NCBI GenBank assembly: GCA_024349245.1 | Contig: JALDNG010000020.1 | Span: 21,199,501 to 21,263,500, forward strand | DNA length: 64,000 nucleotides | Direction: 5' to 3' | Source of the DNA: Neodontobutis hainanensis | Taxonomy: Eukaryota > Chordata > Actinopteri > Gobiiformes > Odontobutidae | Part shown: positions 30,736-42,349 of the stretch, one piece after another | Position numbering within the stretch: position 1 is the stretch's first letter | Layout of the letters: every line of letters starts with the position of its first letter | Made by a program: the position numbers and the translations under genes | Notes under the pieces: model-generated | Seen by the model: only the letters and a program-made list of their open reading frames with translations | The model's database searches: none | What the model was told of the DNA's origin: nothing

Positions 30736-32934
30736 ATAAGTCTATAAAAATTGCTAAACAAAGCCATGAGGCTGCACAGAACTAGCAAGAATTTTTTTTT
30801 GTTCCCTGAAGACACTGTCGAGTTATCACAATAGACCTACACTGAGCTGCGGAAAAAGTGTGGCTCTTGAACCCTCTCATTTGGAGAAGTCCCCCACGGG
30901 TGTGACGCCCATGCTGAAAGCATATGAACAAACGTCACAAGTCAGAAAACACATTCCTAACTTATCATAAGCTACGGCAGACCAGCAAGCGCAGCACCCC
31001 GCTGTGCGTTTCATATACATGCCATTTAACAAGTTTGGGACAATGGATTTTTAAGTGAACATAATATTGAAATGAGCCAAAAGAGGCTGTTTTCTTATCT
31101 CGCTGTGAGCGAGTCCCTCAAGAGACTCAGAGCGACCTTAATGGACTAATGCAAATGTGCTCCCTTCAAGACTTCATCAAACCTGTCCAGAAACAATGCT
31201 TTTTTTTAGGTTGATGATTTGTCAGTTGAAAGCCGGAATGTGTTTTATTTTAATAGTTTACAGTACAATACTACATCTGTTTACACCTACACGGTGCATG
31301 CAGATAAATAATTGCTTTCATTTTCTGTCTTGGAGTCCATCAACAGTTTGTAACCTGAACGTTCTGGTTATAGTCTGTTCAGTTCCATCTCTTTATTCCC
31401 GCAGGTTAAAAACCAACAGCAAAGAGCAAAGACACATCTTTTCTGTGTCTTAGTGGGGCTGTGTGTTCAGGCTGACACCACCAGACTCAGCAGTTCTGTT
31501 TCCTCCAGTGACTCCTCCATCTGGCTCTATGCTCACCTGAGGGTACTTCATGCCACGCTCTTAACTTCTCTTCTGCTTTTAAAGAGAATATATTTAGTTT
31601 GGACTGATTTATTCCTGTCTTTACGAACACAGTATAAGGAGGAATGAGGAGTAGAAATAGTTACTGTATGGGGTTGACAGGGTATTCTATTTTGTTCTCA
31701 AATACATTTATGAAATTACAGATAATATCTCCAGTAACACCTGTGTTTGTGTTACTGGATATTTTCTTTTCAATTGATAAAACGGTCATTGTCAATTGTG
31801 AGAAGACTGATAAATATAGTGGTTTTTAAAAGTTCCAAAAACAAGTCTGTCCTTAAAGACACATCTTTGGAGTGATTTGATAAAAGAAAGGTGGGATCAT
31901 TGGGCCCTGGTGAATCTGGATGAGTTTTCTCCACCTCAGGAGGAGTATGATAGATTACATTAGTTAACCCCTTTAAAATTTATTACATTTTGGCTCTATT
32001 GCGTGTAATGTGACCTCTCCAAATTAAAATGATTGCTGTTATTGAACCCTCTGGAATTGTATTACAAGTGTGGGCTCTTTGTAAAGGTACAATCTCCAGT
32101 TTCACCCAGAGAAGAATCTCTCTAAGTCATACTGATACAATTTTATACACTGTGGAACACAAACAAAAAAAAAATGTCTGTCCTTGCCTAAAATATTTAG
32201 TGAAAATAAAGATGTCTAAAGCTTCAGCAGGTAGTACTAAAACACAATGTGGGCCAAAATACTTATGAATACTAATATTCCAAATTTGAAAAGAATATCT
32301 ATTAAAATTAATAAATTTCACCTGTTTTTATGTTGGTAGGCGTTTTATAGAGAATTTATCCAAACATATCCAAATTGGAGACCTTTGGAAAACGAATAAA
32401 ATAGTGCAATAGGTTCTGAATGCATTAACCCACAGGCATCTTTGAGGGCTCTACTGAAAGTTTACACCTAGAGGAATCTGAATTTACACACAGAGTCACT
32501 CTATTAGTTATGATATTAATGATAAATTAATATTCCATAAGAATAACATAATACAATTGACATGTTTACATATAAAAATAGTCAAAATGGGTCAAAATAT
32601 ACATTTTGAATAAAAACACATTGCAAACTATATACATAGGTTAGAACACTGTTGATCAATGTTGCTCTATATGTGCAACATTGTAGCAGCATCTTGTTGG
32701 CAAAAAGCAGAAGAGCTGTCATGTGGAGCATTTTACTGGGGTTTTGCTCAGTATTTCCTGCACCTCAACTGCAACTAAATGGTAGAAGAATGCAAATCCG
32801 TTGTTCCAAGACTCTGAACAGAACAAAGGAGGGGCAGGGTAGAGGTGTGAAATTTTCCACAGACCACATCCCCCCTGCAGGTGACAACTGCTCCTCCCCC
32901 TGCTTCTCCTTTTTCTTGTCTTCAACTGAAAGAC
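30736..32934. other. Stretch with no recognised gene
   Basis: Several short open frames (for example 31157-31453 and 31453-31647) exist, but none resembles a known protein. No repeat family is recognised. Confidence 0.4.
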
Positions 32935-34580
32935 TAAAGGCCTGTTCACACCGGGACGAATTTCGCCGACGTTATTCGCCGACGTTTAACGCCTCGCGAC
33001 TAAACAATGGGCGCCAATGTGAGCGTTCACACCGAAGCGAAAAACGCCACGCGTAAAAGCGTCAGTTTTTTAAGAACGTCGCGGGTTCGTTTTTTTGGTT
33101 TGACGCGCGGCGTCAAAAACTATACGACCAATGAGATTGGCGCTTTTGCTCACGTGTCTGGAGCTTCTGAAGTTGCAGTAAAACACAACTTGGGGGCGCG
33201 CAAACACAAAATTGTCTTGCCGAGCACACATACGTAACAGCGAAGAAGATACACACCAAGTAGCGTCTACACTTCCGGGAAGAAATAAGACGACGAAAGA
33301 CCCCTGACGTACAGTCTTCGGTGAAATTAAAATTCATCAACTGTTGCATGATGCTGAGTTTGGCCAGGCCTCTTTTTTTCCACAGCCGTACCATCAAGTC
33401 ACACCGCAGACCCCAACAAACTATGGACAATCTCCAACTCCTTGGCAACCCTTATAGATGTTTGATTTATACATTTTATTTCTGTTTTTAGTGTTTTTTT
33501 TTTTTTTTTTTTACATTTATGCACTAATTTACACTATTGTATACTTGCACTACAGTCGTGACTTAATAACACTGCCTTTTGTGACTCCCTTTTTTACTTT
33601 GATTGTTTTAGCAAGTTGTATACTATTTAAAGTTAAATTTCTCCCAAAAAAAATTGTGCATAAATGATTTTAAAGTAATGTAACATATATTGGTATTTTG
33701 CATACATTTGCACTTAAGTATTCTTGAAATAGCTATGTGCCTAATTATGGAGTCATCACATTTATAGGCAACAGTTATAGGAACATATATATACATATAG
33801 TTACAGGAACATGACCATTTTGCGCACAGCATTGTGCAGGGAATAACATTTTAAAGAAAATGCTAGCAAATACGTTTATTAAAAATACACATTTACCCAA
33901 ATACAACGTAAATTTAGCTGTTTGAGACAAACCAAATACTTTACATTTTGCAAAAAAGCTAGGCTTTAGCATAGAACATGTTATATCATATATGAAATTT
34001 GATGTGGTGAGTGCTGCCATACAATCAGATGCAATAGATCGGATAGTGTAATCAAGTTCACAGATATATACACATATAGTAAATTTTCGAACTCACTGAC
34101 GGACATTCTAAAATACCACCGAAAACGCTCATGATACATTTTCAGCTCTTGCACCAGTCGATAAAACTCCCCATGTTCTTCTCTTCTCGTAACTGTGGGA
34201 TGTATCCAATATCGGCGTCTTTTACGACGTCTTTCCTCATTCAACAGAACAATAATTTCTTCATCGCTGGAACTGGAGCTGGAGCTACTGGTGCTTGAAA
34301 TATTCATGTTTTGTTTGTATGATTTTTAGACAAGCAAATACTTGCTCTCTTCTTCGGAGTGAAAAGCGAGGGTCAGAAGTGTAAAGTTGCGCAGCGCCAC
34401 CTTGTGTACCGGGATATTTCTGTTTTACATTAAGCGCCCCCTAATGTCAGGAAATGAAGTTGCATGTTCACTCGGCTCATCGTCAGCGCAAATCGCTTGG
34501 GTGTGAACACAGAAAACGCGTTGAAAAACGCTGACGAATTAACGCTGGCGAATATTCGTCCCGGTGTGTACGGGCCTTAA
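32935..34580 (-). mobile_element. PIF/Harbinger DNA transposon with TAA target duplications
   Basis: TAA at 32935-32937 and 34578-34580 flank terminal inverted repeats: left AGGCCTGTTCACACCGGGAC, right (reverse complement) AGGCCCGTACACACCGGGAC. The arms continue with decaying similarity rich in CG (GCCGACG, GCGTT). Three-bp TWA duplications are a PIF/Harbinger signature. A transposase start is on the minus strand. The middle is shortened and contains long T runs, so the copy is defective. Confidence 0.88.
34050..34307 (-). pseudogene. Harbinger transposase N-terminal fragment (HARBI1-like)
   Basis: Starting at 34307: a serine-rich, acidic head, then NEERRRKRRRYWIHP, HGEFYRLVQELKMYHERFRW and YFRMSVSEFENLLY. 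This is the characteristic start of Harbinger-type DDE nucleases in vertebrates. The frame then leaves the family around 34050, before any catalytic residue. A plus-strand patch near 33330-33460 (QLLHDAEFGQASFF-like) might be the tail of the element's second, Myb-like gene, but this is weak. Confidence 0.75.
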
Positions 34581-35126
34581 GACTACGTCCACACAAAGCC
34601 AGTGCATTCCCTATCCGATCATTTTTTTTCCTCGTTCTAAAAAAAGATTCCGTAAACACGGTACCCTCTCAAGAAATATCTGCGCACACGTGAAACCACT
34701 GAAACTGACTGAAAACTGTGTAGTATATATGCCAGACCAGTATGGGGCGCTGTAATTCTGCCAAAGATGTACACTATACACAAAGAAGAAGACTTTGAGC
34801 ATGCGCATAACATTGCGCGCTGTATACAAACCAACAACAAGAAGATGAAGATGGCTTATGCAACAATGTAGTCTGCCATTATTGTTGTTGCTGTTACGTG
34901 TGACGCAGCCAACATGTGATGACATCATCGTTTCACAAAATATACAGATTGGCTGTACACATAAAACCGCAAAGGTGTCATTTTTAGTTTTATCCACTTT
35001 AGGACCCGGTTTCAAAAATATCGGTTTCAGTCTCCCAAAACGATGGATCCGTGTGGACGAAACGGCAATAAGATAAAAAATGTATACGTATACAGTGACA
35101 CGCGTCTCCGTGTGGACAGGCCTTAA
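34577..35126. mobile_element. TTAA-flanked MITE abutting the Harbinger element
   Basis: TTAA occurs at 34577-34580 and 35123-35126. Inside are inverted ends: left GACTACGTCCACACAAAGCC, right (reverse complement) GGCCTGTCCACACGGAGACG. Subterminal inverted words (ATGGATCCGTGTGGACG on the right) fit a known style of fish MITE. It shares its left TTAA with the right border of the Harbinger element. No coding capacity; the 180-codon minus frame is not recognised. Confidence 0.65.
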
Positions 35127-35525
35127 AAGAGGAGCTGGTTGTAAAAACAACAAAAACAGAATTTAATATTATATATAAAATGTAAAATATAAAAATGACT
35201 GTAAAATAAAGTCACTTACTCATCCTTTTTATTGTCAGCCAATAGTATCTGTATTTATTATTATACATGTTTTAGTGTCTGCCAATCTTATTTTTATCTA
35301 AAATGTAGTCAAAAGCACAATATAAACACACTTACGTATCATGCAGCCCACTCAAAACATGTCCTCAGTTCACCCAGGAAATATACGCTCTCCTTAGAAT
35401 GCCACGTACATGCCTCCACTACATCCTCAAGCGAGTATTTTCTTTTCTGCAAGTTTTGCCATAGTTTTTAATTGGCCAACCTAGGTGTCAATCTTAAGCT
35501 CACACTTTCTGTTAGCATTTTATTA

Positions 35526-35559
35526 GTTTTATTTTATTTTATTTTATTTTATTTTTTTT
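35526..35559. repeat. (ATTTT)n microsatellite
   Basis: Six or so ATTTT units in tandem, ending in a longer T run. Confidence 0.95.
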
Positions 35560-35973
35560 GGTGGTTGCAATGGACTTATGCTTGTAATTATAAATAAAAA
35601 ATGCATTTCAAGTTAACTATACTTTTCTGCAGTTGTTGTGCCTTGGGGGATCTAACATGTCTTGTGGATCCTAAGTATTTCACTGGATATTATTTCCTGG
35701 ACCTTTACGGACAGAAAGACACCAAGCTTATTGAGGTTTGTTGCTGTTTGACTTGAAGATAGCCGTCAAAGGTAAGACCAGTCAAAAATCAATCTTTGTG
35801 CTTGTCTGTAAAAAAGTTTTAGTGTCAGCGCTGTGGTTGTAACATCTTGAATTGGTTTATATCGTCTGAAAGACTCTAAGCTTTCTTTTGGTATGTATAT
35901 TGTTGGGGTTGCATGACGGAGGGGCTCACACGAAGGCTGTTTTGTTGTTGAAGTGTGTTTACGTCCCGTTCCA

Positions 35974-36020
35974 TGTTTTATTTAACATACAATACGTTGC
36001 ATCATATGTTAAATAAAACA
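35974..36020. repeat. Perfect inverted repeat, 16-bp arms
   Basis: Left arm 35974-35989 (TGTTTTATTTAACATA) and right arm 36005-36020 pair exactly around a 15-base loop containing CAATACGTTGCATCA. Confidence 0.95.
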
Positions 36021-37209
36021 GGAGACCACCACAGTTTTTATAAATATTTTCTTAACAAAAAAGGTGTTATGAGGGAAATTAACTCCAAAGTAGCAGCTAC
36101 TTTTTATATGGGACTTTTCTCTGTACAATGACTGGTAGCCCGCCATATTCTAACTTGCTCCTTGATAGTTTTATGAAAATATTTGTGTGTTTTACTTGAA
36201 TGCTCTGTTAATTTGCACTGTGCACAGTCTCTGTAGCAGCTGCTGCTGAGTGAGTACGGGACCAGGAATATTTGGAGTTTGAGGTTCACTATTGACACTG
36301 CAGTTATTCACAGGGAAAAGAGGAGTTATAATAGTACAGACTAGACTGTTACGTTTTTTTAAACTTTTCTGCAACAATGTGCTCAGTGAGCAGTGGTTAT
36401 GATGAGAAAGACAGTGGAGTGATACTCTGCTCAAAGATTAGCAAAACAAGCCATTAAAGTCTGTTTTTGTTTTCTTTATTTATACATTTTTTTGGGTGCA
36501 GCTTGCAATTATTTCTCCAGACCTTCCAGGTCTTGTCAAAGGAAACAACAACTTTCTAACAGTAATTGAGTTTTGAAAAAAAAGCATCAAACGTTTATGT
36601 TTATTGAAATTACCCAATTTGCACAACTACATAGGTGTATTTAACACATTTATAACAAAATAGAAGCTGAAAAGAATAGACCAAAATAGGTCTAGTAAAT
36701 CTCAAGTTTAAACATGTAGAGTGTTAAATGTGTTCACAGCTGAACAGGTTTCTGATCATGACACAGCAAAAATGCCAGCTTCCAGTTGGAAAACCTATAG
36801 ATAATGACTGGAAGCTTTTTAGGCCCCTTTATGAAAACTTGTCATAGAATAACTATTTGGTTTGCCTTTTTCAAAAATTAAAATTAAATTGATGATGGTT
36901 CAGAACAAGATTATTTAGTAATTCATCAAGCACTGAAATACATTTATTGGGGAGATACACAAAAACAAAATGCATTGCAGGCCGAAAAAGTTAATGGTTT
37001 CTGCATCAGCGAGAGAAAAACAGTACAGCCCTCAGTTTTGTACACTAAAAAAAAGCTAAAAAAAAAATTTTTTTTCAAACACACACCTTATAAACCAAAG
37101 CCAAATGACTCCATCTTTTTCTGTGTAAACAACTTGGTGTCAGTGTTTGGAGAATCTCAGGACACAGGAACCACAGCTATAGAAATACCCATATAATCCA
37201 TAGCTTCCC

Positions 37210-37700
37210 AGGCCACTTGTTAAAAACACCATTTCCATCTCACAATCGCTGAGAGGCCCTTCACCCGAAAGAGCCACACATCATTCTCCTCCGACAACAA
37301 ATTGCATGAAAAATGGGACCGCTGTCACTGACCTATATTGATTATAAGCTAAAATGTGATCATTTCGTATGAGCTTGCCCCCGGGACCCCTTTTCTGTCA
37401 GCTCTGCTACTGAAAAACTAATGTGTTCATGTTGTACTTAGCACCAGTGCGGCTCCTTGTCTATTTGAGCCTCCAGACACAAGGTATTTGCCAATCACAA
37501 GAATTTCATGGGTCGACGTGATGTTATAAATGAGAGTACGACGTCCTTTAACACATTTGTTCCTGCTTCAGAGATCCCTGACATCGCTCTAAATTAGCCC
37601 CAGATTTGACATTTCACATAATAATTTCTGATAATTAGGGCTGTCATTGTTATAAAGTGGAAATGGAGGAAAGGACACAGCTCTAGACAATTGAAACGTC
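37210..37700. other. Candidate conserved noncoding block
   Basis: This 490-bp block has balanced composition, no transposon signature and homeodomain-type cores (TAATTAGGGC, TGATTATAAGC, GCATGAAAAATGGG). It looks different from the AT-rich decay around it. There is no reading frame of note. The only support is its appearance, so it is a suggestion for comparison with other fish. Confidence 0.25.
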
Positions 37701-37814
37701 GACTTCTATAAAGTTCTGAATCACAGTAATGGCTCATGGTCTATGAAACAATTTGTTAATGTGTCTCATAAAGATAGAATGAATCAAAGCACTCACTAAA
37801 AGGAGCTTCTTTTT

Positions 37815-38620
37815 TTCTTTCGGCTGCTTCCTTTAGGGGTCGCCACAGCGAATCATCTGCCTCCATCTAGCCTTTTCCCCTGCACCTTCATGTCCTCCTT
37901 CACTCGGCCTCTTGCCTGGCAGCTCTAACCTCAGCATCCTTTTACCGATATATTCCCTCTCCCTCCTCTGGTGGTCCAAACCATCTCAACCTGGACTCTC
38001 CAACTTTGTCTCCAAAACATCTCACATGAGCTGTCCCTCTGATGGACTCATTCCTGATCCTATCCATCCTCGTCACTCCCAAAGAGAACCTCAACATCTT
38101 TAGCTCTGCTCCCTCTAGCTCTTCCTCCTGTCATCTCTGCTCTCACTACAGTCCTTTTATCACACACTTGACACGTTTCTCCTCCCAATCCAACTTTCCT
38201 GCACATATTTCTTCACCTCTTTTCCACACTCCCCAATTCTCTGGACTGTTGAACCTAAGTACTTAAAATCCTGCACCTTTTTTACGTCTTTTCTCTGTAA
38301 CCTCACTGTTCCACTTCTGATCTCTCTCATTCACACATGTATTCTGTCTTACTGTGACTAACCTTCATTCCTCTTCTCTCCAGAGCAAACCTCTCTAGAG
38401 TTTCCTACACTTGCTCCCTGCTCTCATTACAGATCACAATGTCATCCGCAAACATCATAGTCCATGGAGATTCCTGCCTGACCTCCTCTGTCAGCTCGAC
38501 CATCACCACCACAAACAAGAAGGGGCTCAGACTTCCACTCCTCTGTCACACCATACTGTTGTCCTACTGCTCTCATACCTATCCTTCACCACTCTAACAT
38601 ACTTCTCTGCCTCTACCTTT
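37815..38620 (-). mobile_element. RTE-type LINE, 3' fragment
   Basis: Plus-strand TTCGGCTGCTTCCTTTAGGG and GGTCGCCACAGCGAATCATC are the reverse complement of the end of RTE elements in fish. Minus-strand reading recovers the terminal RWRQMIRC-type motif, and further up GDKVGESRLRWFGPPEE-like, RIRNESIRGTAHVRC-like and a long decayed RT tail. Frameshifts are many. A different part of the same LINE type is at 46451-47385. Confidence 0.7.
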
Positions 38621-38807
38621 ATGATCAACTTTTTACTTTCTTTTAACTGGATTTTTATTTTTTCACTTATTTTCACTTTTTAAACAACACATTGGACCTG
38701 CTGAGCGACTGCAGCCTTGGTATCTATTTTTCAACATGTCTTGAATAAAAACAACTGCTACAAACTCTTTCTGTTAAAATTGTTGGAAATATCAATAGGA
38801 AATCAGT

Positions 38808-39978
38808 GTGCTACAAACAAAGATTTTGGCTTTAGAATCTGAAAGAGCACTTCAGGAGACAATCCCGATCACACAATGTGGTAAGACTGTGAATTTAAAC
38901 TTGGATGATACAGTGTCATTCACAAAACTGAGCAAAGCAAAGGAATTTAAACAAAATTATGCCACCTGCATAAACTTGGTGCCCAGCGAAAACAGCACTG
39001 GATTAGAAAAAAGAATGCTGGCATCACAAGAGCATATGTAGCATCACCAGACATCCAGCTAAAAAAACAGATTCCAAACACTGACTGAGCTAAAGGTGAA
39101 TGAACCAGAAAACTCAGCTGAAAAACATGGAGTAAATAAAACCTATTCTATGGAAAACAGGAGACACGAATCTGTGAAAAAGTACCAGGCAAACAGAGAC
39201 AGAGAATCTATGCCAAAAGTGAAGGACAGAGATATCCTGCTGCTTGGAGACGGGGCTGTCCGAGACATAAACAACTGTTGTTTTGTTACATGCAGCTATC
39301 CAAGTGCTACGGTCACTGATATAACAGCACTTCTCCCCCAAGTCATCTCAAAACACAATGGGATTAAACAGCTGATAGTACACGTGGGTGCAGTTGACAC
39401 CAGAAAGGGGGAATCAGAAGTTTTGAAAAAGGATTTCTCCAGGCTTTTAGATAAACTTGAAAACCTGGAAGTGCAATCCTTTATCAGTGGACCACTCCCA
39501 AACATCGACAGAAAGATCAATAAATTAATTCGGCTGCTTGCACTAAATACATGGCTGTCCAAGGCCTGTGAGACACTTCATTGATAACTTATACTTGTTT
39601 TGGCAATGTGTAGACCTGTTCAAATGAAAGGGCCCACATCTAAACAGGGGAGGGGTCAGGAGGCTAACGGATAATCTCCTGCACTCCCTGAGACACCTAA
39701 AAGGTTCTGGGCACTCTCATGAACAAAGAAAAGGCCCTCTGCGAAGCCATAAGCCAGTGGATGAAGAAAGTACTCCAGCCTCACCAGCCAAGGATCCTCC
39801 TCTAACTGGACTACCATCAACACCTCCACCACTGAAATGGATCCCACAAAAGGACCCTGGACACCCCCCTGTCAGATCCACTTCGTTTCTCTCAGGGATC
39901 CGCTCCACTTTCCTTCTCTCTCCTTCATCTCATCACTGCCACCTGTCCCAAGCACCGGCAGCCTATTGCCATCAGTGA
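38808..39978 (+). pseudogene. L2 LINE ORF1 with SGNH-type esterase domain
   Basis: The leading part (38808-39041) is helical and charged, ends in a stop, and continues in the same frame from 39096. The esterase domain runs ILLLGDGAVRDINNCC, YPSATVTDITALLPQVI, IKQLIVHVGAVDTRKGESEV, FISGPLPNIDRKINKLIRLL and LNTWLSKACETLH. A frameshift at about 39577 leads on to FIDNLYLFWQ and a proline-rich tail to 39978. In intact L2 ORF1 proteins the first block is GDS with catalytic Ser and the second is GTND; here they read GDG and GAVD. The protein family may bind membranes or RNA during retrotransposition. The start codon choice is uncertain. Confidence 0.75.
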
Positions 39979-40560
39979 GGTATTTAAACCTCTCCTGTCC
40001 ACCTCTTCCCTGCCAGATCGTTCAGCATACTGTGTGTGAATGTTTTTAAGCTCTTGTTCCAGCTCTTGTTCCAGCCCTCACCCCAGGCCTTGATCCAGTC
40101 TTCGCTCCAGCCCTCACTCCAGCCTTCGCTCCAGGTCTCAGGTTTGGACTCCAGCTATCAGCCCAGTTCCTCAGCTTAGTCCCAGTCACCAGCTCAGCTC
40201 CAGGCTTCGAAGCAGCTCTACGGCTCACTCCAACTCTCAGCCCAGCTCTCTAGCTTGGTCTCAGTCACCGGCTCGGCTCCAGGTCTCGAAACATCTCTAC
40301 GGCTCACTCTAACTTCCAGCCCAGCTTCCCACATGGTTCCCGTCTCCAGTCCTCATCACCGCTCTACGACTCCACTCCAGATCTCGGTCCAGCTCCTCGG
40401 CTTGGTTCCAGTTCACGACTTCACTTCAGCCATCAGCGCAGCTCCTCAGCACGGACTACAGTCTCAGATCCCCTATCCAGCTTCCTGTCACTGTTTGTAC
40501 TTTAATAAAGAATCACTTACCTTCACTGTCTTGTGAGCATTTGAGTCCTCAGTCCCAAAT
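39915..40560 (+). repeat. 5' LTR of the gypsy element, with internal repeats
   Basis: A TATA-like GAGGTATTTAAACC (39979), GCCAGATCGTTCAGC downstream of it, AATAAA (40503) and the end GTCCCAAATTACA mark an LTR. Its middle is built of CCAG-containing words. A block of about 79 bp starting AGCTTAGTCCCAGTCACC is followed directly by a diverged second copy (AGCTTGGTCTCAGTCACC). The exact left border is not certain. Confidence 0.65.
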
Positions 40561-40590
40561 TACAGAACATTACAGAACGATCTGGCCAAG

Positions 40591-41127
40591 ATGGACTCAG
40601 CCAAAGCAGAGAAAGTAATAAATTGATTCACCATCATTGAGGAAACGCTCCAAAATCATGAAGCCCAAATAAACACTATTTCCGCCGGGTTCCAGCGGAT
40701 TGTCTCTCAACAGGAGGACGCTTTCCAGGCCATGTTAAATCGGATCCATCTCCTGACTACTCAGCTATCAAGTATTCCCGAAGACCACAGAGAGTCTGGC
40801 CTCCGTTCCACCTTCAGATCCTGTTTCCCTGGTGGTTCAACCGATCCCGGTCCAGGAGCCTCGGGTCGAGATTCCAGAACGTAACTCCGGAGAGACAGGT
40901 GGTTGTAATCCCTTTCTGGTCAACTGTTCAATCCTGTTTGCTCTGCAACCCCACACATTTGCCACAGAGAGAGCCAAGGTGGCATTTGTCATTAATCACC
41001 TGACAGGGCGCGCACGTCTCTGGTGAACCGCAGAGTGGGAGAGAGGTACCCCAACAAACTTTTGTATGTATTGTGGGGGTTCGGGCCATGTTGCATTGGT
41101 CTGTCCATTAAAAGGACAGGCTCAGCA
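40591..41127 (+). pseudogene. Gypsy gag with CCHC zinc knuckle
   Basis: ATG at 40591 begins MDSAKAEKVIN and hits a stop (TGA, 40624-40626). Later blocks in other frames are VQPIPVQEPRVEIPERNSGE, GCNPFLVNCSILFALQPHTF and RAKVAFVINHLTGRARLW. A central part is deleted before NRRVGER. The zinc knuckle CMYCGGSGHVALVC (41063-41104) keeps the CX2CX4HX4C pattern. Gag builds the particle and binds the element's RNA. Confidence 0.75.
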
Positions 41128-41475
41128 GTAGATGGAGGAGTACTGTTGAGTCTTACAGAGGGAGTCTCCTCCATCAGTCGCTCGCTTGTCCATGTCCAGC
41201 TGCTGCTACCTGGGGGGCCACAGACTTTAACTACATTCATTGACTCTGGGGCAGACGGCAGTTTTATGGACGAGACTTTGGCTCTTCAGTTGGGGTTGTC
41301 ACGAGTTCCCCTACCCTATCCGGTTCCTGCACGAGCCCTGGATGGACACCTCCTGGGTACCGTGACCCACCGGACCAGTCCCGTGACCCTAATGATCTCT
41401 GGGAACCATCAAGAAACACTTGGCTTTTTCCTAATTCAGTCTTTAGATATTCCATTCATTTTGGGTTACCCCTAG
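41128..41475 (+). pseudogene. Gypsy aspartic protease
   Basis: The frame has the active site FIDSGADGSFMD (near 41240) and the C-terminal IPFILGYP. It is open from 41023 to 41475 and ends with a TAG where the parent protein continues WLRHHNPHIDWDTGAILGWS. This is the best-preserved domain of the element. It cleaves the gag-pol polyprotein in intact relatives. Confidence 0.8.
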
Positions 41476-42320
41476 TTGCGACACCATAATCCTCACATTG
41501 ATTGGGACACTGGGGCAATACTGGGTTGGAGTCGCTCTTGTCACTCCGTTTGTCTTCAGTCAGCGGGAGTACCCAACCCGCTACCTAGTACACCTGTATC
41601 CTCTCCGCCGGCCAACGTTTCCAGGGAGTACCAGGATTATAAGGAGGTCTTTAATAAGGCCAAAGCCACAGCCTTACCTCCGCATCAGCCATATGACTGT
41701 GCTGTTGACTTGCTTCCTGGCACCTCACCTTCTAGAGGCCAATTATATTCATCATCTGCTCCTGAAAGAGAGGCCATGGATCTTTACATTAAAGAGGCAT
41801 TGGCAGCTGGAATAATAAGACCTTCTACATCACCAGCGGGGGCAGTTTTTTTCTTTGTGGGGAAGAAGGACAAGACTCTCCGACCTTGCACTGATTACCG
41901 TGGACTTAATGAGATCACCGTAAAGAACAGGTATCCGGTAAATTGGATCTTTGCAACGCGTAGCACCTGGTTCGCATCCGTGAGGGGGACGAATGGAAGA
42001 CAGCATTTAACACCTCGTCAGGTCATTATGAATACCTGGTGATGCCTTTTGGACTGACTAATGCTCCCGCCGTCTTCCAGAACCTGGTCAATGATGTGTT
42101 GCTGGACATGCTCGACCGGTTCGTATTCGTCTAGCTGGATAATATCCTTATCTTTTCCAAGAACACCAAGGAGCATGTTCATCATGTCCAGTCAGTCCTT
42201 CAACGCCTGCTGGAGAATTTGCTTTTTGTCAAGGCTGGGAAATGCGAATTTCATGTATCCAGCGTCTCTTATCTGGGTTACATTGTCGCCTAGGGTAAAA
42301 TTCAGATTTCTTCATCTATA
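41476..42320 (+). pseudogene. Gypsy reverse transcriptase, decayed
   Basis: The RT entry is clear (PYDCAVDLLPGTSPSRGQLY, AMDLYIKEALAAGIIRPSTS, DYRGLNEITVKNRYPV). About 25 codons are then deleted, and later parts must be read in other frames (YLVMPFGLTNAPAVFQNLVN; FVFV-stop-LDNILIFSKN; RLLENLLFVKAGKCEFHVSS). The YLDD catalytic box reads stop-LDN, so it cannot function. The sequence stops at about 42320. Confidence 0.85.
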
Positions 42321-42349
42321 TTATGAGTAGTTCTTTCCAAACTGCCCAA

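Larger units (their letters stand above)
35127..37209. other. AT-rich stretch, no recognised gene
   Basis: It contains an ATTTT pentamer run (35526-35559) and a perfect inverted repeat (35974-36020). No coding frame with known similarity. Confidence 0.4.
39915..42320 (+). mobile_element. Ty3/gypsy LTR retrotransposon, 3'-truncated
   Basis: A 5' LTR (to about 40560) is followed by a gag start, CCHC zinc knuckle, aspartic protease and a decayed RT that ends abruptly at about 42320, where L2 endonuclease sequence resumes. RNase H, integrase and the 3' LTR are absent. It is a different gypsy type from the Gmr1-type element, with PR next to RT and ILGYP and LLPGTSPSRGQLY motifs. Confidence 0.82.

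Noticed and set aside
34611..35153. A 180-codon minus-strand open frame
   Set aside because: It spans a MITE and both of its borders, so it cannot be an inherited gene of either the host or the element.
39096..39584. A host esterase or SGNH hydrolase gene
   Set aside because: The sequence has the LINE ORF1 version of the fold, leads into the typical ORF1 tail, and is followed downstream by the matching L2 endonuclease and RT.
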